Shown: piece by piece, positions 21,151 to 31,650 of the stretch
Layout of the letters: the number at the start of each line of letters is the position of its first letter
Numbering within the stretch: position 1 is the stretch's first letter
NCBI GenBank assembly: GCA_000934385.1
Contig: KN880697.1
Coordinates: 1 to 31,650, forward strand
Source: Cylindrobasidium torrendii FP15055 ss-10
Lineage: Eukaryota; Basidiomycota; Agaricomycetes; Agaricales; Physalacriaceae
Reading direction: 5' to 3'
Length of the DNA stretch: 31,650 nucleotides
Position numbers and translations under genes: made by a program
Notes under the pieces: model-generated
Told to the model about the DNA's origin: nothing
What the model saw: the letters and a program-made list of their open reading frames with translations, nothing else
Database searches by the model: none

Positions 21151-22152
21151 ATGAGCATCTCATCTCTGCCCAAGACAACACTCGAAGCAGCCAGCGATCA
21201 GTACCAACGACTACGCGATTCAGACATCCAATCGAGCCCTGCGCCCATCAATCAGCAGCTCCAGAGCCCTTTGTTTTCTGTCATCCCTCCGGAGATCAGA
21301 AACGTTATATTTCGTCTTGCTCTCAGCCCTTGCAATGATCTTGACCGTCCGTACCCCACCAACGCATTCCACTATCGCCCGGACTACCAATACGAGCACG
21401 TCTCTCACACCGAACTTCTGCGCACATGCAAGCTGGTCTACGCTGAGGCCAAAGGCTTGCCGTGGACCATGCGAACACACACCTTTTGGTGTAATCGCGG
21501 ACCCGACGATGAATCTCTAAACGGGCGATATCAACGATATGACCCGGTAGCATATCTCGAGAGACTCCAGATGTCCGAGGGCCAGAAACAGACTATAGGA
21601 CCTGTGCACATCATGGCACAACTCTACTGGCTTGAGCAAACCTTCCCGCAAATATGCGATAGCCCTATTTTGCAATGCCTTCGTCACATCAAGATCACAG
21701 TTCGCTATTCCGACTGGTGGTATTGGGAGAGTAACGAACCATTGAAGCTGCAGAGGGATTGGACAGAAGGCCTTCAGAGCCTCTCAAGTCTCGAAGAATT
21801 CGAGTTCGAGATGGAGGTCATCAAGCGCGATAAAGCACAGGTGACAGATTCGCGCTCTTTTCTACATATCACAGCAGCTGATTCTCGGTTATAGCTTATG
21901 GACATCGTCAAAGACGTTTCTACTTGGCGCATTCCTCTAGCAGATACTGACCGTTTTCTGGTTCCCAATGGAGACCCTCCGCACGAATACGAATGGATGG
22001 GGAGCCCATATCCTGATTCCGCAGGCGTCTATTACTCGCATAGCACAAGCTCATGGGTCGACTTGTGGGATATCACTGACTCGCTCGAGCCTGATGTCCT
22101 GAATCTTCCTCTGTTTGTCGTCTCATTGAAGTGGGTTGCCAAAAGCATGTGA
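21151..22152 (+). CDS. Fungal F-box-like (IPPEIRN-type) protein of unknown function
   Basis: Exons 21151-21840 and 21895-22152 give 315 residues. The start ATG sits in GCCACCATGAG, an ideal initiation context, and downstream of a TATA box. After a polar N-terminus comes SVIPPEIRNVIFRLALSP, the F-box-like opening of a large family of fungal proteins (DUF7730-like), then LLRTCKLVYAEAKGLPW, a family-typical step where the chain is compared with related residues. The remainder has HIKITVRYSDWWYW and an acidic LEEFEFEMEVIKRD segment. No catalytic motif or membrane segment is visible. Such proteins are usually unstudied; a substrate-adaptor role is only an inference from the F-box-like motif. The 54 nt intron starts GTGACA, a weak donor, but splicing restores LMDIVKDVSTWRIPL. 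Confidence 0.75.
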
Positions 22153-22251
22153 ACATGACGACGGTGTCTCTTCAGAAGCGGGCGTTCACCAGACTACGTC
22201 TGTGTATACACAACAATATGGCTTCTATCAGTGTAGCTCCAGTTGCAAAAA

Positions 22252-24498
22252 CTAGTCGTTCTCTTCCAACCCAAATATTTGCCACAACAAATGCACCTGC
22301 CCGAACGGCCGCTCGCTCCCTAATAATGTCGACGCTGCCTCATACTTGTTTTCAGGCTTCCGCACTTCCTCAGAGATAGTCTTGTACGCCTGCGCCATCC
22401 TTTCTAATGCGGCATGGTGGATGGGCCGCGGTGACGTGAGTTGGTTTAGACGTGCAGAATGTACAACCTCGACGGACGACAACCACTGTGCGAATTGATG
22501 GAGGGCGGCCCGTAGCTCCGGCGGTCTTGCACTGGGCACATATGACAGAGGTTCGCTGCGGTTCCATCTCTCGCAAGTTGTCATCAACTCCTCGAGACCA
22601 GCGTCCGCCATGATATTGTGGTACTGCAAACATTTAGCACACAGATATGCCGAAACATGAGAGGCCGTACATGTTCTTCAGTCAACGCAGCAACTCGTTC
22701 GTCAATGATAGCATCCATTGCCTCTTTTTTCTTTCCCGTGAATGGGAACGGTTCGAGTACTTTCAGAAGAAAGAATAAACAATTGAGGACGAATATGGGG
22801 AGATCCCAGTCTCTCGTTGAGCGTGCCTTGACTTCACCCGCCTCAATGCACATCTGGATCGCGGGGTCGATCATGATATCCAGGACGTGTTCGAAGCCAG
22901 TAACAAGCTCGCTTTCTGCATCCTCTCCCAGGACCGAGGATTCGAAGACCGAAATGATTTCCTTGAGAATGAGAGCATGGTCGCGGATTTGCATGGGTGC
23001 ATCCAGAGAGAGGTCGGTTGTATCCAAGGTAGTGCGGAGGAGGGCGCGGCTTTGCACGTCGATGGTATCGAAGAAAACTTTGGACGCAGCTTCTGTGATC
23101 CTGAACCAGCGTGAGCTATGATGTAGTAGCCCTAGCGAGAACATACTCATCAAGTGTCTTGGTCAATAGTGCTGTTGGACCAATAGTTCGTCGCATCGTT
23201 AATTGGTAGAAATGTAGAAGGTTGGAGATTTTGTATGACATGATACTGCTCTCTTGAGAACGCACGGTCTGCAGCACGCGAACCTGTCACAAAAGTGAGA
23301 ATAACAATCAAAAAAGGACCAACTGCATACCTTGAGTGGAACGCAAAGTTTCCCAACAGCAAGGTCCATGAGCTCCTGTATCCAATCCTCCTCTTCGCTC
23401 TTCTCACTGAAGTCGCGTACGCTTCCCACCATCCGCCGGTCTGTCTTGTTGAATAGACTATCAAGAAATTCCCTTTCGGCCGCGATAGCTTGATGGACCC
23501 ACGCCAACTGGTCGCCAATGTAGCGAATCGGGTCATGCGCATGAAGCTCGATGGGTCTCGGAAAACCAGAGGGCCCGCCACGAGTGAGGGCAGCGGTGAA
23601 CGCGGATAGGGTCATAGCTTGACGCGTCTGCGAAAGTGTTGCCAGAGCTTCGGTGAGAAGTTCGGGCCGCTTGCGCAGGCGCTGTATGGATTCGCGCATT
23701 GTCGCAGAAACTTCGAGTTGAGAAAGCTGGCGGAACTCAAATGCACACCAACGGGAGATTTTGTCGTATCCTTGTTCGAGGTATTGGGAGGTCGCGGCCA
23801 TTATGTCCAGCCCGACTTGTGTGGGGCCATCTTCCCCGGCCATAAGCACTCGACAGTCCTCGCGTATCCTTTCCGTCTTGTCCATCGCCAGAAAGAACTC
23901 GGCGCATACAGGAACTTGCCGGGAAGTTATGACCTCGATTTCGCGTTCCTTCAACGCAAAGCGCGCCAAAAACAGTTCCACGATGGATTTTTTCGTCTCC
24001 ACTTCCTGCCTTGGCTATCATCATCCCGGCATGTTGCATTTCGAACAGGATATCTGCGTACCTTTCTTGTCTAAGATTGCCTGCTTTCTCCAGCAGTGAG
24101 GAGCTGGCTTGGCCGGTAGCAGCGAGCTGTTGCTCCGCTGCATCGCAGCTCAAGCGCATTGCGCCGACATGGTCCTGCAGTTGGCCGAGTTTCTGAAGGC
24201 ATTCAGCATTAGCGTCAAGTGTAGTATGTGGTGTTCACACACACACCTCGTCTAGTTCTCCGAACGCAACCAAGAATTGCCGACTCCCGTCTGCTAATTT
24301 CTGCTCCAAGTCCTTGCGCAGATGCTTGCGCGCTCGAGCTGCCGCTTCCGCACCATCATCGCCATTCGTAGTGTATAAATCGGACAATGTCGAGAGGGCC
24401 TCTTGAGTCTGCGCATCATCGAAATTCGTGCCCAGTACTTTGTAAAGGCGGAGATAGACTGGATTCCGTCCTTTTAGCGCATTGGAGGATGAGGCCAT
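22252..24498 (-). CDS. COG6: Conserved oligomeric Golgi complex subunit 6 (COG6)
   Basis: COG6 belongs to lobe B of the COG tether, which captures vesicles recycling within the Golgi. Exons on the minus strand, 24498-24247, 24192-24062, 24009-23331, 23283-23147, 23100-22671 and 22623-22252, give 666 residues. Family signatures are NPVYLRLYKVLGTNFDD at the N-terminus, a coiled-coil-prone KLGQLQDHVGAMRL region, MDKTERIREDCRVLMAGEDG, YLEQGYDKISRWCAFEFRQL, GGPSGFPRPIELHAHDPIRY, WVHQAIAAEREFLDSLF and LAVGKLCVPLK. The C-terminus ends ERPFGQVHLLWQIFGLEEND. No signal peptide or membrane segment is expected or seen. The start at MASSSNALKG was chosen because it precedes the conserved block directly. 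An in-frame ATG 27 codons upstream (24579) overlaps the start of the divergent hydrolase gene and is less likely. Identity is secure. Confidence 0.94.
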
Positions 24499-24577
24499 CA
24501 GTACAATGTTGAGAGATGTGGTTGGTGGTAACTGGTCAAGCGCGATCGGCCACTGTAACAGCTTGCCTTTCACCATC

Positions 24578-25365
24578 ATGATGCTGATTGAGCTACCTCA
24601 TGGTGTCCAGTCCGAAGTGCACGTTCACTCGCCTCAGCACGCTGATAAGCTCGCCGTTCTCCTTCACCCTCACGGCTTCTTCGGAGGGCAAATGCGTGAC
24701 CCGTACGCATTCTCTGTGTTACTCGCTGCGCCGTTGTCGAGAAACTCAATCTCCGACTGTACAGAGTGCTTGCATCGATGAAATCCTTACTTGACCAGCA
24801 CCGCTACCATAGCTTGACGTACAACCGCAGAGGGGTTGGCAGCTCGACTGGGTGGCCATCCATGTCAGGCGCCCCAGAGGCAAATGACTTGAAAGCTCTT
24901 GTGGACTGGGCTGTCGGCGAACTTGGTCCAATTGACCACATTCTCATTGTCGTATGTTTATCATCCGGGTACTAAGTCCATTTCCTTATTTTAACCCAGG
25001 GCTATTCCCAAGGCGCCCTTGTGTCGTCGTTGTTTGGCCCTCATCCAACCATTCCAACATCATACTTGTTTCTGTCGTATCCCCTTGGCGTGCGAGGAGT
25101 CTTGACCCTATTCCGTGGCAAGTCATACGAAGATGCTTTGAATGCTCTCATCGCAACTGGTTCACAAATCTTCATCGTATACGGTACATCCGACCAGTTC
25201 ACAGGTGTTGCAAAGTACGACGACTGGGCCTCGCAGTTCTCGTCCTGCAACAACGTCCTGGTCAAGCGCGTCGAAGGTGCAGACCACTTCTGGCGCGGAA
25301 GTCTATCTAGAGAGGTGCAAGACGTGTTAAATACGTGGTTGCAAGGTGTCAAGGCTGCAAGATAA
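24578..25365 (+). CDS. Alpha/beta hydrolase family protein
   Basis: Exons 24578-24702, 24765-24951 and 25000-25365 give 225 residues, a compact hydrolase without a signal peptide. The fold signatures are present: HPHGFFGG at the oxyanion-hole strand turn, YNRRGVGSSTGW, and the nucleophile elbow GYSQGALVSS with serine in GxSxG. The likely triad is completed by Asp in VYGTSDQFTG and His in EGADHFWRG. The pattern resembles the small predicted hydrolases of the COG2945 group found in bacteria and fungi. The substrate is unknown; esterase or lipase-like activity is inferred. The gene is divergent from COG6, with start codons about 80 nt apart, so the two probably share a promoter. The GYSQG exon begins exactly at the splice acceptor CCCAG. 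Confidence 0.85.
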
Positions 25366-25669
25366 CGTTTATATATTGAAGTGCCAATGCAGGGAGTAAC
25401 ACTATGCTTAGCAGACTGTAGATCTGAGACTTCAATAATTCCCTACATACTGTTGTACATCCTCATCGTGTGAGTAAGGAGAAGATTGAGGAAAGAAAAT
25501 ATCATGTAAGTTGTAATTCCCGACTCGAAGACAAGGTGATCAAGATCGGGAAATTGCAGTATAAGACGCGTTGTCCCGACACACTGCGGTATACATAATA
25601 CTCAACCACTTCCGCGTTTCAGCTACCTTCGCTCTGCTCAACAACCACAGCCAACCCGACAACCCGACC
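25366..25669. other. Intergenic gap with a possible TATA box
   Basis: This is the hydrolase 3' region and the promoter of the next gene. A TATAAG sequence at 25560-25565 lies 110 nt before the ATG at 25670, and a second AT-rich site (ATACATAATA) lies at 25591. No coding frame is supported here. Confidence 0.45.
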
Positions 25670-26272
25670 ATGACCGCAAGTGTTCTCGAAGTTGCTTCTC
25701 TCCGCCTCAAGCCTGGCGTCACCATCGACACGCCTGCGCTACGATCCGGGCTGGTCTTCGCAAAAGCTGCCATGGAAGAATCCGCAGGTGCAGGCCGACC
25801 GTTCCGATACTTGCAGCAGGTCGAGGATCCGTCGTTCATATACATCCTGGGCGCCTGGCCGTCGGTCAAATACCACTACGACGACTACATACCCTCGGCG
25901 CCGAACCAACAAACTCTGGAAATGCTCAGAGACCTCGTCACCGTGCAATACCTGATCCATGCGGACATTGACCCTACTAAAGTTCCTCTGGACACCGGCC
26001 TTGTCGCTGTTGGACGTCATTATCTCAAGGACGGCCAGCGTGAGGCGTTCGCGAAAGCATTCACGGCAAGCAACGCACCTTTAGTGGATGCCACCAAAGG
26101 AAGACTCATTTCGGGATGGAGACTTGACCAGGAGGACGAGAAGGAAGAGTTCGTGCTGTTTACGGCATGGGAAACATTGGAGGACCACAAGGCGTTCAAG
26201 GATGAATCCGCCAAAGTTCGCGAGTACCTTGCCGGGGAGGAAACGAAGCATGCGAAGGTGCTGGATATCTAG
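25670..26272 (+). CDS. Dimeric alpha-beta barrel (ABM-like) protein
   Basis: A single uninterrupted exon encodes 200 residues, the only intronless gene in the window. Two similar halves are visible, each with a beta-strand start and a Trp-containing end: VLEVASLRLKPGV through IYILGAWPSVKYHYDDY, then LVAVGRHYLKDGQREAF through FVLFTAWETLEDHKAF. This is the layout of ferredoxin-like antibiotic-biosynthesis-monooxygenase-type domains, where W and H residues line a small pocket. Fungal members are mostly uncharacterised; some monooxygenase or stress roles are known in the superfamily. No heme ligand can be assigned. The start at MTASVLE was chosen because it directly precedes the first strand; the open frame extends 33 codons further upstream with no domain-like sequence. 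No signal peptide is seen. Confidence 0.8.
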   Translation: MTASVLEVASLRLKPGVTIDTPALRSGLVFAKAAMEESAGAGRPFRYLQQVEDPSFIYILGAWPSVKYHYDDYIPSAPNQQTLEMLRDLVTVQYLIHADIDPTKVPLDTGLVAVGRHYLKDGQREAFAKAFTASNAPLVDATKGRLISGWRLDQEDEKEEFVLFTAWETLEDHKAFKDESAKVREYLAGEETKHAKVLDI

Positions 26273-26895
26273 GCAGGTTGGATATCATGATGAGTCGGTG
26301 TGGTTTACGAGCGGATACGCATGCAATGGATAGATGGACAATACATATACTCTTAGTTCGGAGAATGCCGATTGCTTCACTCGCAGGTTCAATTCGCTCA
26401 CTTTTCCAAGACTTTCCTCCGTCCGCGCTTGAGGATTCTCTCACTCGTCTGGTATATCAGCGGGGGCTTCTATATGAGAATTGCATACACTAGGCCTAGA
26501 CACGCTCAAAGCTGTCGGATTCGAGTCGTCGAAATGCCTACAGCTACTTCAATGTCTAGCCTGATTCACATAAATACATCACTTGTCGCTATCCAATTTG
26601 TCGCTTTAATTGACAATGGATGGATTGTGCTCCTCGTTTTGATTCAGTATTCGAAAATGGATGTCTAAGTCTACACTGCAAGTGACAGGCTGTTTCCCAG
26701 ATATCCTAGGCCGGACTCCGGAGTGGCGAGTGAAGAATCTGCGTAAGAGGATGCACCTAGACCTCATGGTCACATACTTTCGGACTTCGTTTGCTGTATG
26801 GCTGTCTGTCTTGTGCCAAGTCCTGGCCAAGTGGCGGAATAAGTCCAGGATGTACCGCCATCCACACAAGCTTGCTATAAGTCTACGAGAGTGAT
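26273..26895. other. Intergenic gap left of the inverted-repeat element
   Basis: This contains the 3' end of the alpha-beta barrel gene. Open frames on both strands, such as 26661-26894 (+) and 26606-26869 (-), have no recognisable product. Nothing else stands out. Confidence 0.5.
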
Positions 26896-27235
26896 TAGAG
26901 CGTATTAGTTTTGCGATATTTAGCTATTTTCACTATCTATCTTTTTGATAGTGCTACCAAATTTTTGTTCATCTTTGGGGGGTCTTACTATCCAGCATCC
27001 AGCACAGCTGAATCACGAGCCCAGAAGACAAATCGGATCACTCAATTCGGTGGTGTAGGGTAGCATAGGGTAGCATAGGACTGCTCCTGACCGACACGCC
27101 TTCCTGCTATGGCGGAGAATTGACGTTGTCGCTGGTCTTGAAGGATGCTAGCTATTCCGATTGATTTTGTTATTTATCTAGATAGCTTATCACTTTAGCT
27201 AAAATAGCTAAATATTGCCCAACTAATACGCTCTA
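26896..27235. mobile_element. MITE-like element with 33-bp terminal inverted repeats and TA duplication
   Basis: The left end at 26898-26930 (GAGCGTATTAGTT...) and the right end at 27201-27233 are inverted copies matching at 30 of 33 positions. TA dinucleotides at 26896-26897 and 27234-27235 flank them, as in Tc1/mariner-type insertions. The interior is about 270 bp, has no coding capacity, and carries a small hairpin (CACTATC/GATAGTG near 26931-26953) and a tandem repeat at 27056. Lacking a transposase, it would have to be moved by an enzyme encoded elsewhere. Its size and structure fit a miniature inverted-repeat transposable element. Family membership is inferred from the TA duplication only. 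Confidence 0.8.
27056..27079. repeat. Short tandem repeat, 10-bp unit
   Basis: The unit TAGGGTAGCA occurs twice in direct succession at 27056-27065 and 27066-27075, followed by TAGG. It lies inside the inverted-repeat element. Confidence 0.85.
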
Positions 27236-27522
27236 TTATTATCGAGTCGACACTGAACCAGTTTGAATAGTCAACCAATGAAAGATTTTGACGCGTCTTG
27301 GTCGCGGACGCCTAGGCAATAAATAATAGACATTTAAATTGCCGAGAATGTCGATCACTCTGCTTTCGCTCGCACGTCACTCTAGGTCACCTTCCGCGAA
27401 GTTCTCCTCAAAAGGGCCCATTTATCACGACGCGTGTGGTCCTCTGGCCATCTGTAGTGTGAACGACTGACGGGGTACCCTTTGGAGCCAATAGAAAGGT
27501 GCCTATTGTGCATTGGTGGTTA
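27236..27522. other. Promoter region of the M16 protease gene
   Basis: This is about 290 nt between the right end of the inverted-repeat element and the protease start. It contains an AT-rich stretch (AATAAATAATAGA near 27318-27330) that could serve as a core promoter. No coding frame is supported. Confidence 0.4.
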
Positions 27523-30500
27523 ATGTCCACTCTGGCACGGCTCTCTCTGCGGGCCGCAAGCCACTTGGCTTCGCCTATTACCACCACCATCAGGAATATG
27601 GCAACTCAGGATTGGATTCACATCGCCCCGAAAACGAACGGCGTGCCCCCATTCTCCGTCTTCTCGAAACCTCTCGTCAAGTCCCAGCAGGATGAACGGG
27701 AATACCGCATTATTCGCCTCCAAAATGGCCTGGAAGCAACACTCATACACGACCCGAAGGCAGACAAGGCCGCAGCCAGTCTAGATGTCGCTGTAGGACA
27801 TTTGTCTGATCCAGTGCGTGCTCATTCCAACGCGTTAGAATATTACTCACCGCGCCGCAGGATGATATGCCTGGTCTTGCCCATTTCTGCGAACATCTGC
27901 TCTTCATGGTCGGCGCCTTACTGCTGCATACGTATAATCACACTTGCTGATAAAACTCAGGGCACGGAGAAATTCCCCCGCGAGAACGAATACTCAGAGC
28001 ATTTGTCCAAGAACAATGGCTATTCGAACGCGTACACGTCCATCTCGAACACCAACTACTACTTTTCTGTGGCCACCCATGCACTCCCCCAGGCCCTTGC
28101 TCGCTTCTCTGCCTTCTTCCATTGCCCGCTATTCGCACCGTCGTGCACATCGCGTGAGCTGAATGCCGTCGACTCGGAGCACAAGAAGAACCACCAGAGC
28201 GATCTATGGCGCATCTTCCAGGTCGGCAAGCATCTCAGTAAACCAGGACACCCATGGCGTAAATTCGGCAGCGGTAACCGCGAAAGTCTCTCGCAGGCCG
28301 CAAAGGACCTCAAAACCAAGGGTACACTTGAGGCTACGCCAGCCCCGTCGCCAATTCCGTCCCGTATCGCGTCACCAGCGCCATCTACCACATCATCTGC
28401 CGCCAGCGGTGAGGGTGACGCGTCGGATGGCGGCGCTATAGGGAGAGAGACGCGTCGGAGGCTCATTGAATGGTGGAACCAGGAATATTGCGCCAGTCGC
28501 ATGCATCTCTGCGTACTTGGCAAGGGTATGTGGTGATCCTATCTTGTTGACGAACTGACTGATTTCGCCTAGAATCACTCGATGAACTGTCCGAATTGAC
28601 TTCGACGTTATTCTCGCCCATCAAGAATCGCGGTGCGGATCCCTTACCAAGGGTGAGCGAGCCTCCCACGGGCCAGAATGAACATGGGGTACGCCAAAAT
28701 CCGCGCAGGCGCACAAAATCTGATCCCGTGCTTCATAGACACTTGTGTCTGTACAGACAATAATGGCCATGCACGTCCTCGAGCTCAGTTTTGGGCTGGA
28801 ATATCAAGAGGATCTTTGGCGCCACAAGCCCGCCCACTTCATCTCGCACTTCATTGGCCATGAGGGCCCGGGGTCTGTTCACTCTTACCTCAAAAACAAA
28901 GGTTGGATAAGTGGTCTTAGCTCTGGACCTCAGTCCCTTGGCCGCGGATTCGCCTCCTTCAAGATTACTGCTTATCTCACCGACGAGGGGTTCAAGAACC
29001 ATCGCGAGGTTCTTTTGGCCATCAACAAGCACCTGTCTCTTATGAGGAGTGCTGTATACGAGCAATATCATCAGAGGGAACTCGTCGACCTCGCCACTAT
29101 CAAATTTAGGTTCCAAGAGAAACGCAAGGCGGACGACTATGTTACTCGGATTGCCGAGCATATGGCGCGCCCATACCCCCGCGAACTCCTTCTGGGGGCC
29201 CCGCAGCTCATTTGGAACTGGACCGAATTCCCTGAGGAGGGCGGATGTGAGGACAAAGTCCGCGAGTACCTTGACCAATTCAGGCTGCAGAATGGTCGTG
29301 TGCTTCTAATGGCTAAGAAGGATGAATTTGAGAAGGTTCCGTCTACCGCAAAATGGGAGGCAGAGCCATGGTATGGAACAGAATATCGTGTAGAACGCTT
29401 TGAGGACACCTACCTCCAACAGGTTCGTCATCGCCCCGCTGCCAGTGTGCAAGTCCTAATTTCTTGGTTAGGCAAATGCACCCAACGATCTCAAAGATTT
29501 ATTCCTGCCAGGATCCAACGAGTTCATCCCGACCAATCTAGACGTGCAGAAGCGTGATGTTGTCAAGCCTGCCGAGCGCCCTCACCTTATCAAAGAGACC
29601 AGTCTTTCGTCTTTGTGGCACAAGAAGGACGACCGTTTCTGGGTCCCGAAGGCCGTTGTTGTGCTAGACATTCGCAGGTGAATATCCAAAGAATTAGTAC
29701 GCTTAGCATCTAACGTCCCACGCAGTCCTTTCGGCAACGACACTGCTCGCTCTTCCGTCCTAACTCGTCTTTATGCAGACCTCGTCACCGACTCTCTTAC
29801 CGAATTCTCATATGATGCTGACTTGGCTGGTTTGACGTACAACTTCTCCTCCCATGCTTGTGGCTTCTACATCAGCCTGAATGGCTACAACGACAAGGTG
29901 TCCACCCTGGCAAAACATGTACTCGACAAGATCAAACATCTCAAAGTCGATGCTGCTCGCTTAGATGTGATGAAGGAGCAAATTCAGAAGTCTTGGGAGA
30001 ACTTCTTCCTAGGCCAATCATATTCACTATCCGACTATTATGCTCGCTATATGATCACGGAACAGCAGTGGACAGTAACGGAGAAGTTGAAGGAGCTCCC
30101 CAGTGCGTTTGTTCCTCTCCCAGCAAAACAAATTATTGACGCTGTTGTAGCTATAACTGCGGATGAGGTTCAGGGACATGCGAAGAAGGCGCTCTCGCAA
30201 GTGCACATGCGCGTGCTGGTGTCGGGCAACGTCTACAGGGAGGAGGCCATAGACCTCCTAGATTATGCGGAACAAGGACTGGGCAAGACCACAGGACCGG
30301 AGAGCTCGATTACGGAGAACGCGCTACTACTCCCGGAGGGCAGCAATCTCACTTGGGTGTCGAAAATTCCGAACAAGAACCAGGCCAACAGCGCACTTAC
30401 TTATTACTGCCACTACGGACCATCTGGAGGAGACCAGCGCCTTCGCGTCAAGGCCGCGCTGCTCAACCAAATATTATCCGAACCGACATTCGATACCCTC

Positions 30501-31330
30501 CGTACAAAGGAGCAACTTGGATATATTGTATCCAGCCAGGGATGGACTTTGGCCGGTGGAAAGAACTCAGGTCTGAGGATTGTCGTGCAAAGCGAGAAGG
30601 TGCCAGGCTATATTGAAGATCGGGTGGAGAGCCATCTCGCGGGCATGAAGACGTACATCGAGGAAATGACGCCTGAAGTGTTCGAGGAGCAGAAAGGTGG
30701 TCTTGAAAAGCGATGGAGAGAAGCGTACAAAAATATCTTGGAAGAGGCAACATCTTTCATGTGGCACATAAGCACGGATGACCTTGACTTCCTTCGCTGT
30801 GAGTTTGCATTGTCGTTGTCGGAAATGATTGTACTGATGGGAACCTAGCTACTCTGGACGCGGACCTGCTTTCCGAAATCACCAAGGAGGACGTGCTCGA
30901 CCTTTTCTTGACCAAGGTGCATCCAGCATCAAAGACGCGGGCCAAGCTCTCTGTACATATGCAATCCGTCAAGCCCAGAGTCCCTCGCGTCAGCGAGGCG
31001 GCAGCGGCACAATTCGCAGAGCTTGTAGCCAAGTCTATGCCAGACGTAGACCAGAGCGCGGCGGCCTCTGAACTTGGCGAGGGTGTCCACTCCATCTTGG
31101 ATTTCCGCGCACACTGGGCGCAGGTACTTGCTGGACGGGATGTAACCAAGTTGATGGAGGCTTTCCCTCGGATAATGCAGGAGAATCCTGTCGAGGGTGA
31201 GGGTGAGGACCGTGTACGGGAGGGCGTGACATATATTACGGATCCTGGCGAGTTTAGGAAGACGCTGAAGCCGGCGCCAGCAGTAGCGTCTCGTGTGGAA
31301 TGGGGTGATCTACCCGCCGCACATTTATAA
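27523..31330 (+). CDS. STE23: Insulin-degrading-enzyme (Ste23)-type M16 zinc metalloprotease
   Basis: This large chamber-type protease degrades small peptides; yeast Ste23 also helps trim a-factor. Exons 27523-27813, 27861-27908, 27961-28525, 28573-28688, 28739-29422, 29472-29677, 29726-30798 and 30849-31330 give 1154 residues. The inverted zinc motif HFCEH is at residues 105-109, mostly encoded by a 48 nt exon, and the third ligand Glu186 lies in NAVDSEHKKN. Later M16 domains carry HKPAHFISHFIGHEGPGS, SYLKNKGWISGLSSGPQS, LTYNFSSHACGFYISLNG and KEQLGYIVSSQGW. A proline/serine/threonine/alanine-rich insertion occupies about residues 236-272. From the first ATG the N-terminus (MSTLARLSLRAASHLAS) looks like a mitochondrial presequence; a second ATG at 27598 would make a form without it. 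A C-terminal region of charged, low-complexity character ends WGDLPAAHL. Confidence 0.95.
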
Positions 31331-31650
31331 GATATACAGTAGCATAATTAGACTAAAGCATATTTATTGACATGCGTGTATTGAATGCAACCTCAGCAAT
31401 CCACTCCGAATTTTGAATCAATGGAGTTCACGCGCTGCTGCCTATGTACTTCTAGGCATGTAATAAGTGTTCTTTGCTATCATTTTGCAGGTATCATGGC
31501 TTGCTCAAAGATGGAGTATACCTAAGGGTCAGTTCGGTCACGGATTCAGATCCTGGATTTAGATGTCGATCAAAATCCTGGCTGCCATATAAGGACTGCG
31601 TGACTACCCTGGGCTGCTTGAGATCAAGGGCAGCTGGCCGAAAGGCGGCA
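31331..31650. other. Intergenic end of window
   Basis: This is the protease 3' region. TATAAG at 31588-31593 could be the core promoter of a gene beyond the window, but no start codon context can be judged. Confidence 0.4.

Noticed and set aside
1..31650. CRISPR arrays, bacterial operons, tRNA or rRNA genes, secondary-metabolite cluster
   Set aside because: No regularly spaced repeats, no tRNA arms or rRNA-like sequence were seen, and the genes are intron-rich eukaryotic housekeeping genes without core biosynthetic enzymes of a metabolite cluster.

Overview
The window is nuclear DNA of a filamentous basidiomycete fungus, most likely an agaricomycete. I infer this from very short spliceosomal introns (62 reconstructed by frame and splice signals, 44-62 nt, mostly GT..AG with CTNAY-type branch sites), dense gene packing, TATA boxes 39-65 nt ahead of several starts, and the protein families present. 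The species cannot be read from the sequence. All exon coordinates were worked out by hand and have no transcript support.

Layout: 1-1253, no convincing gene; 1298-1704 (+), a small 115-residue protein of unknown function; 2166-4975 (-), Epl1, the Enhancer-of-polycomb subunit of NuA4; 4976-8366, a 3.4 kb stretch where I recognise nothing; 8367-9731 (+), mitochondrial peptide chain release factor 1; 10229-11487 (+), a DUF1275 membrane protein; 12139-13584 (+), an F-box/leucine-rich-repeat-like protein; 14139-16277 (+), class II (plant/bacterial type) DAHP synthase in 15 exons; 16765-18433 (+), an SPX-RING ubiquitin ligase ending in a CaaX box; 18499-20593 (-), an L-type/methionine-permease-like amino acid transporter; 21151-22152 (+), an F-box-like fungal protein; 22252-24498 (-), COG6 of the Golgi tethering complex; 24578-25365 (+), an alpha/beta hydrolase; 25670-26272 (+), an intronless dimeric alpha-beta barrel protein; 26896-27235, a non-autonomous terminal-inverted-repeat element; 27523-31330 (+), an insulin-degrading-enzyme (Ste23) type M16 metalloprotease; 31331-31650, intergenic.

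The genes are mostly housekeeping: chromatin acetylation, mitochondrial translation termination, shikimate pathway entry, phosphate-signal ubiquitination, amino acid uptake, Golgi traffic and peptide degradation. They do not form an obvious cluster or operon-like system. Two gene pairs converge with only 65 and 99 nt between stop codons, and COG6 and the hydrolase diverge from a shared gap of about 80 nt. I found no clear new multi-gene system. The items most worth a second look are the small unknown gene, the CaaX ending of the SPX-RING protein, a GC-AG intron in epl1, the inverted-repeat element, the possible dual start of the Ste23-like protease and the long gene-free stretch.
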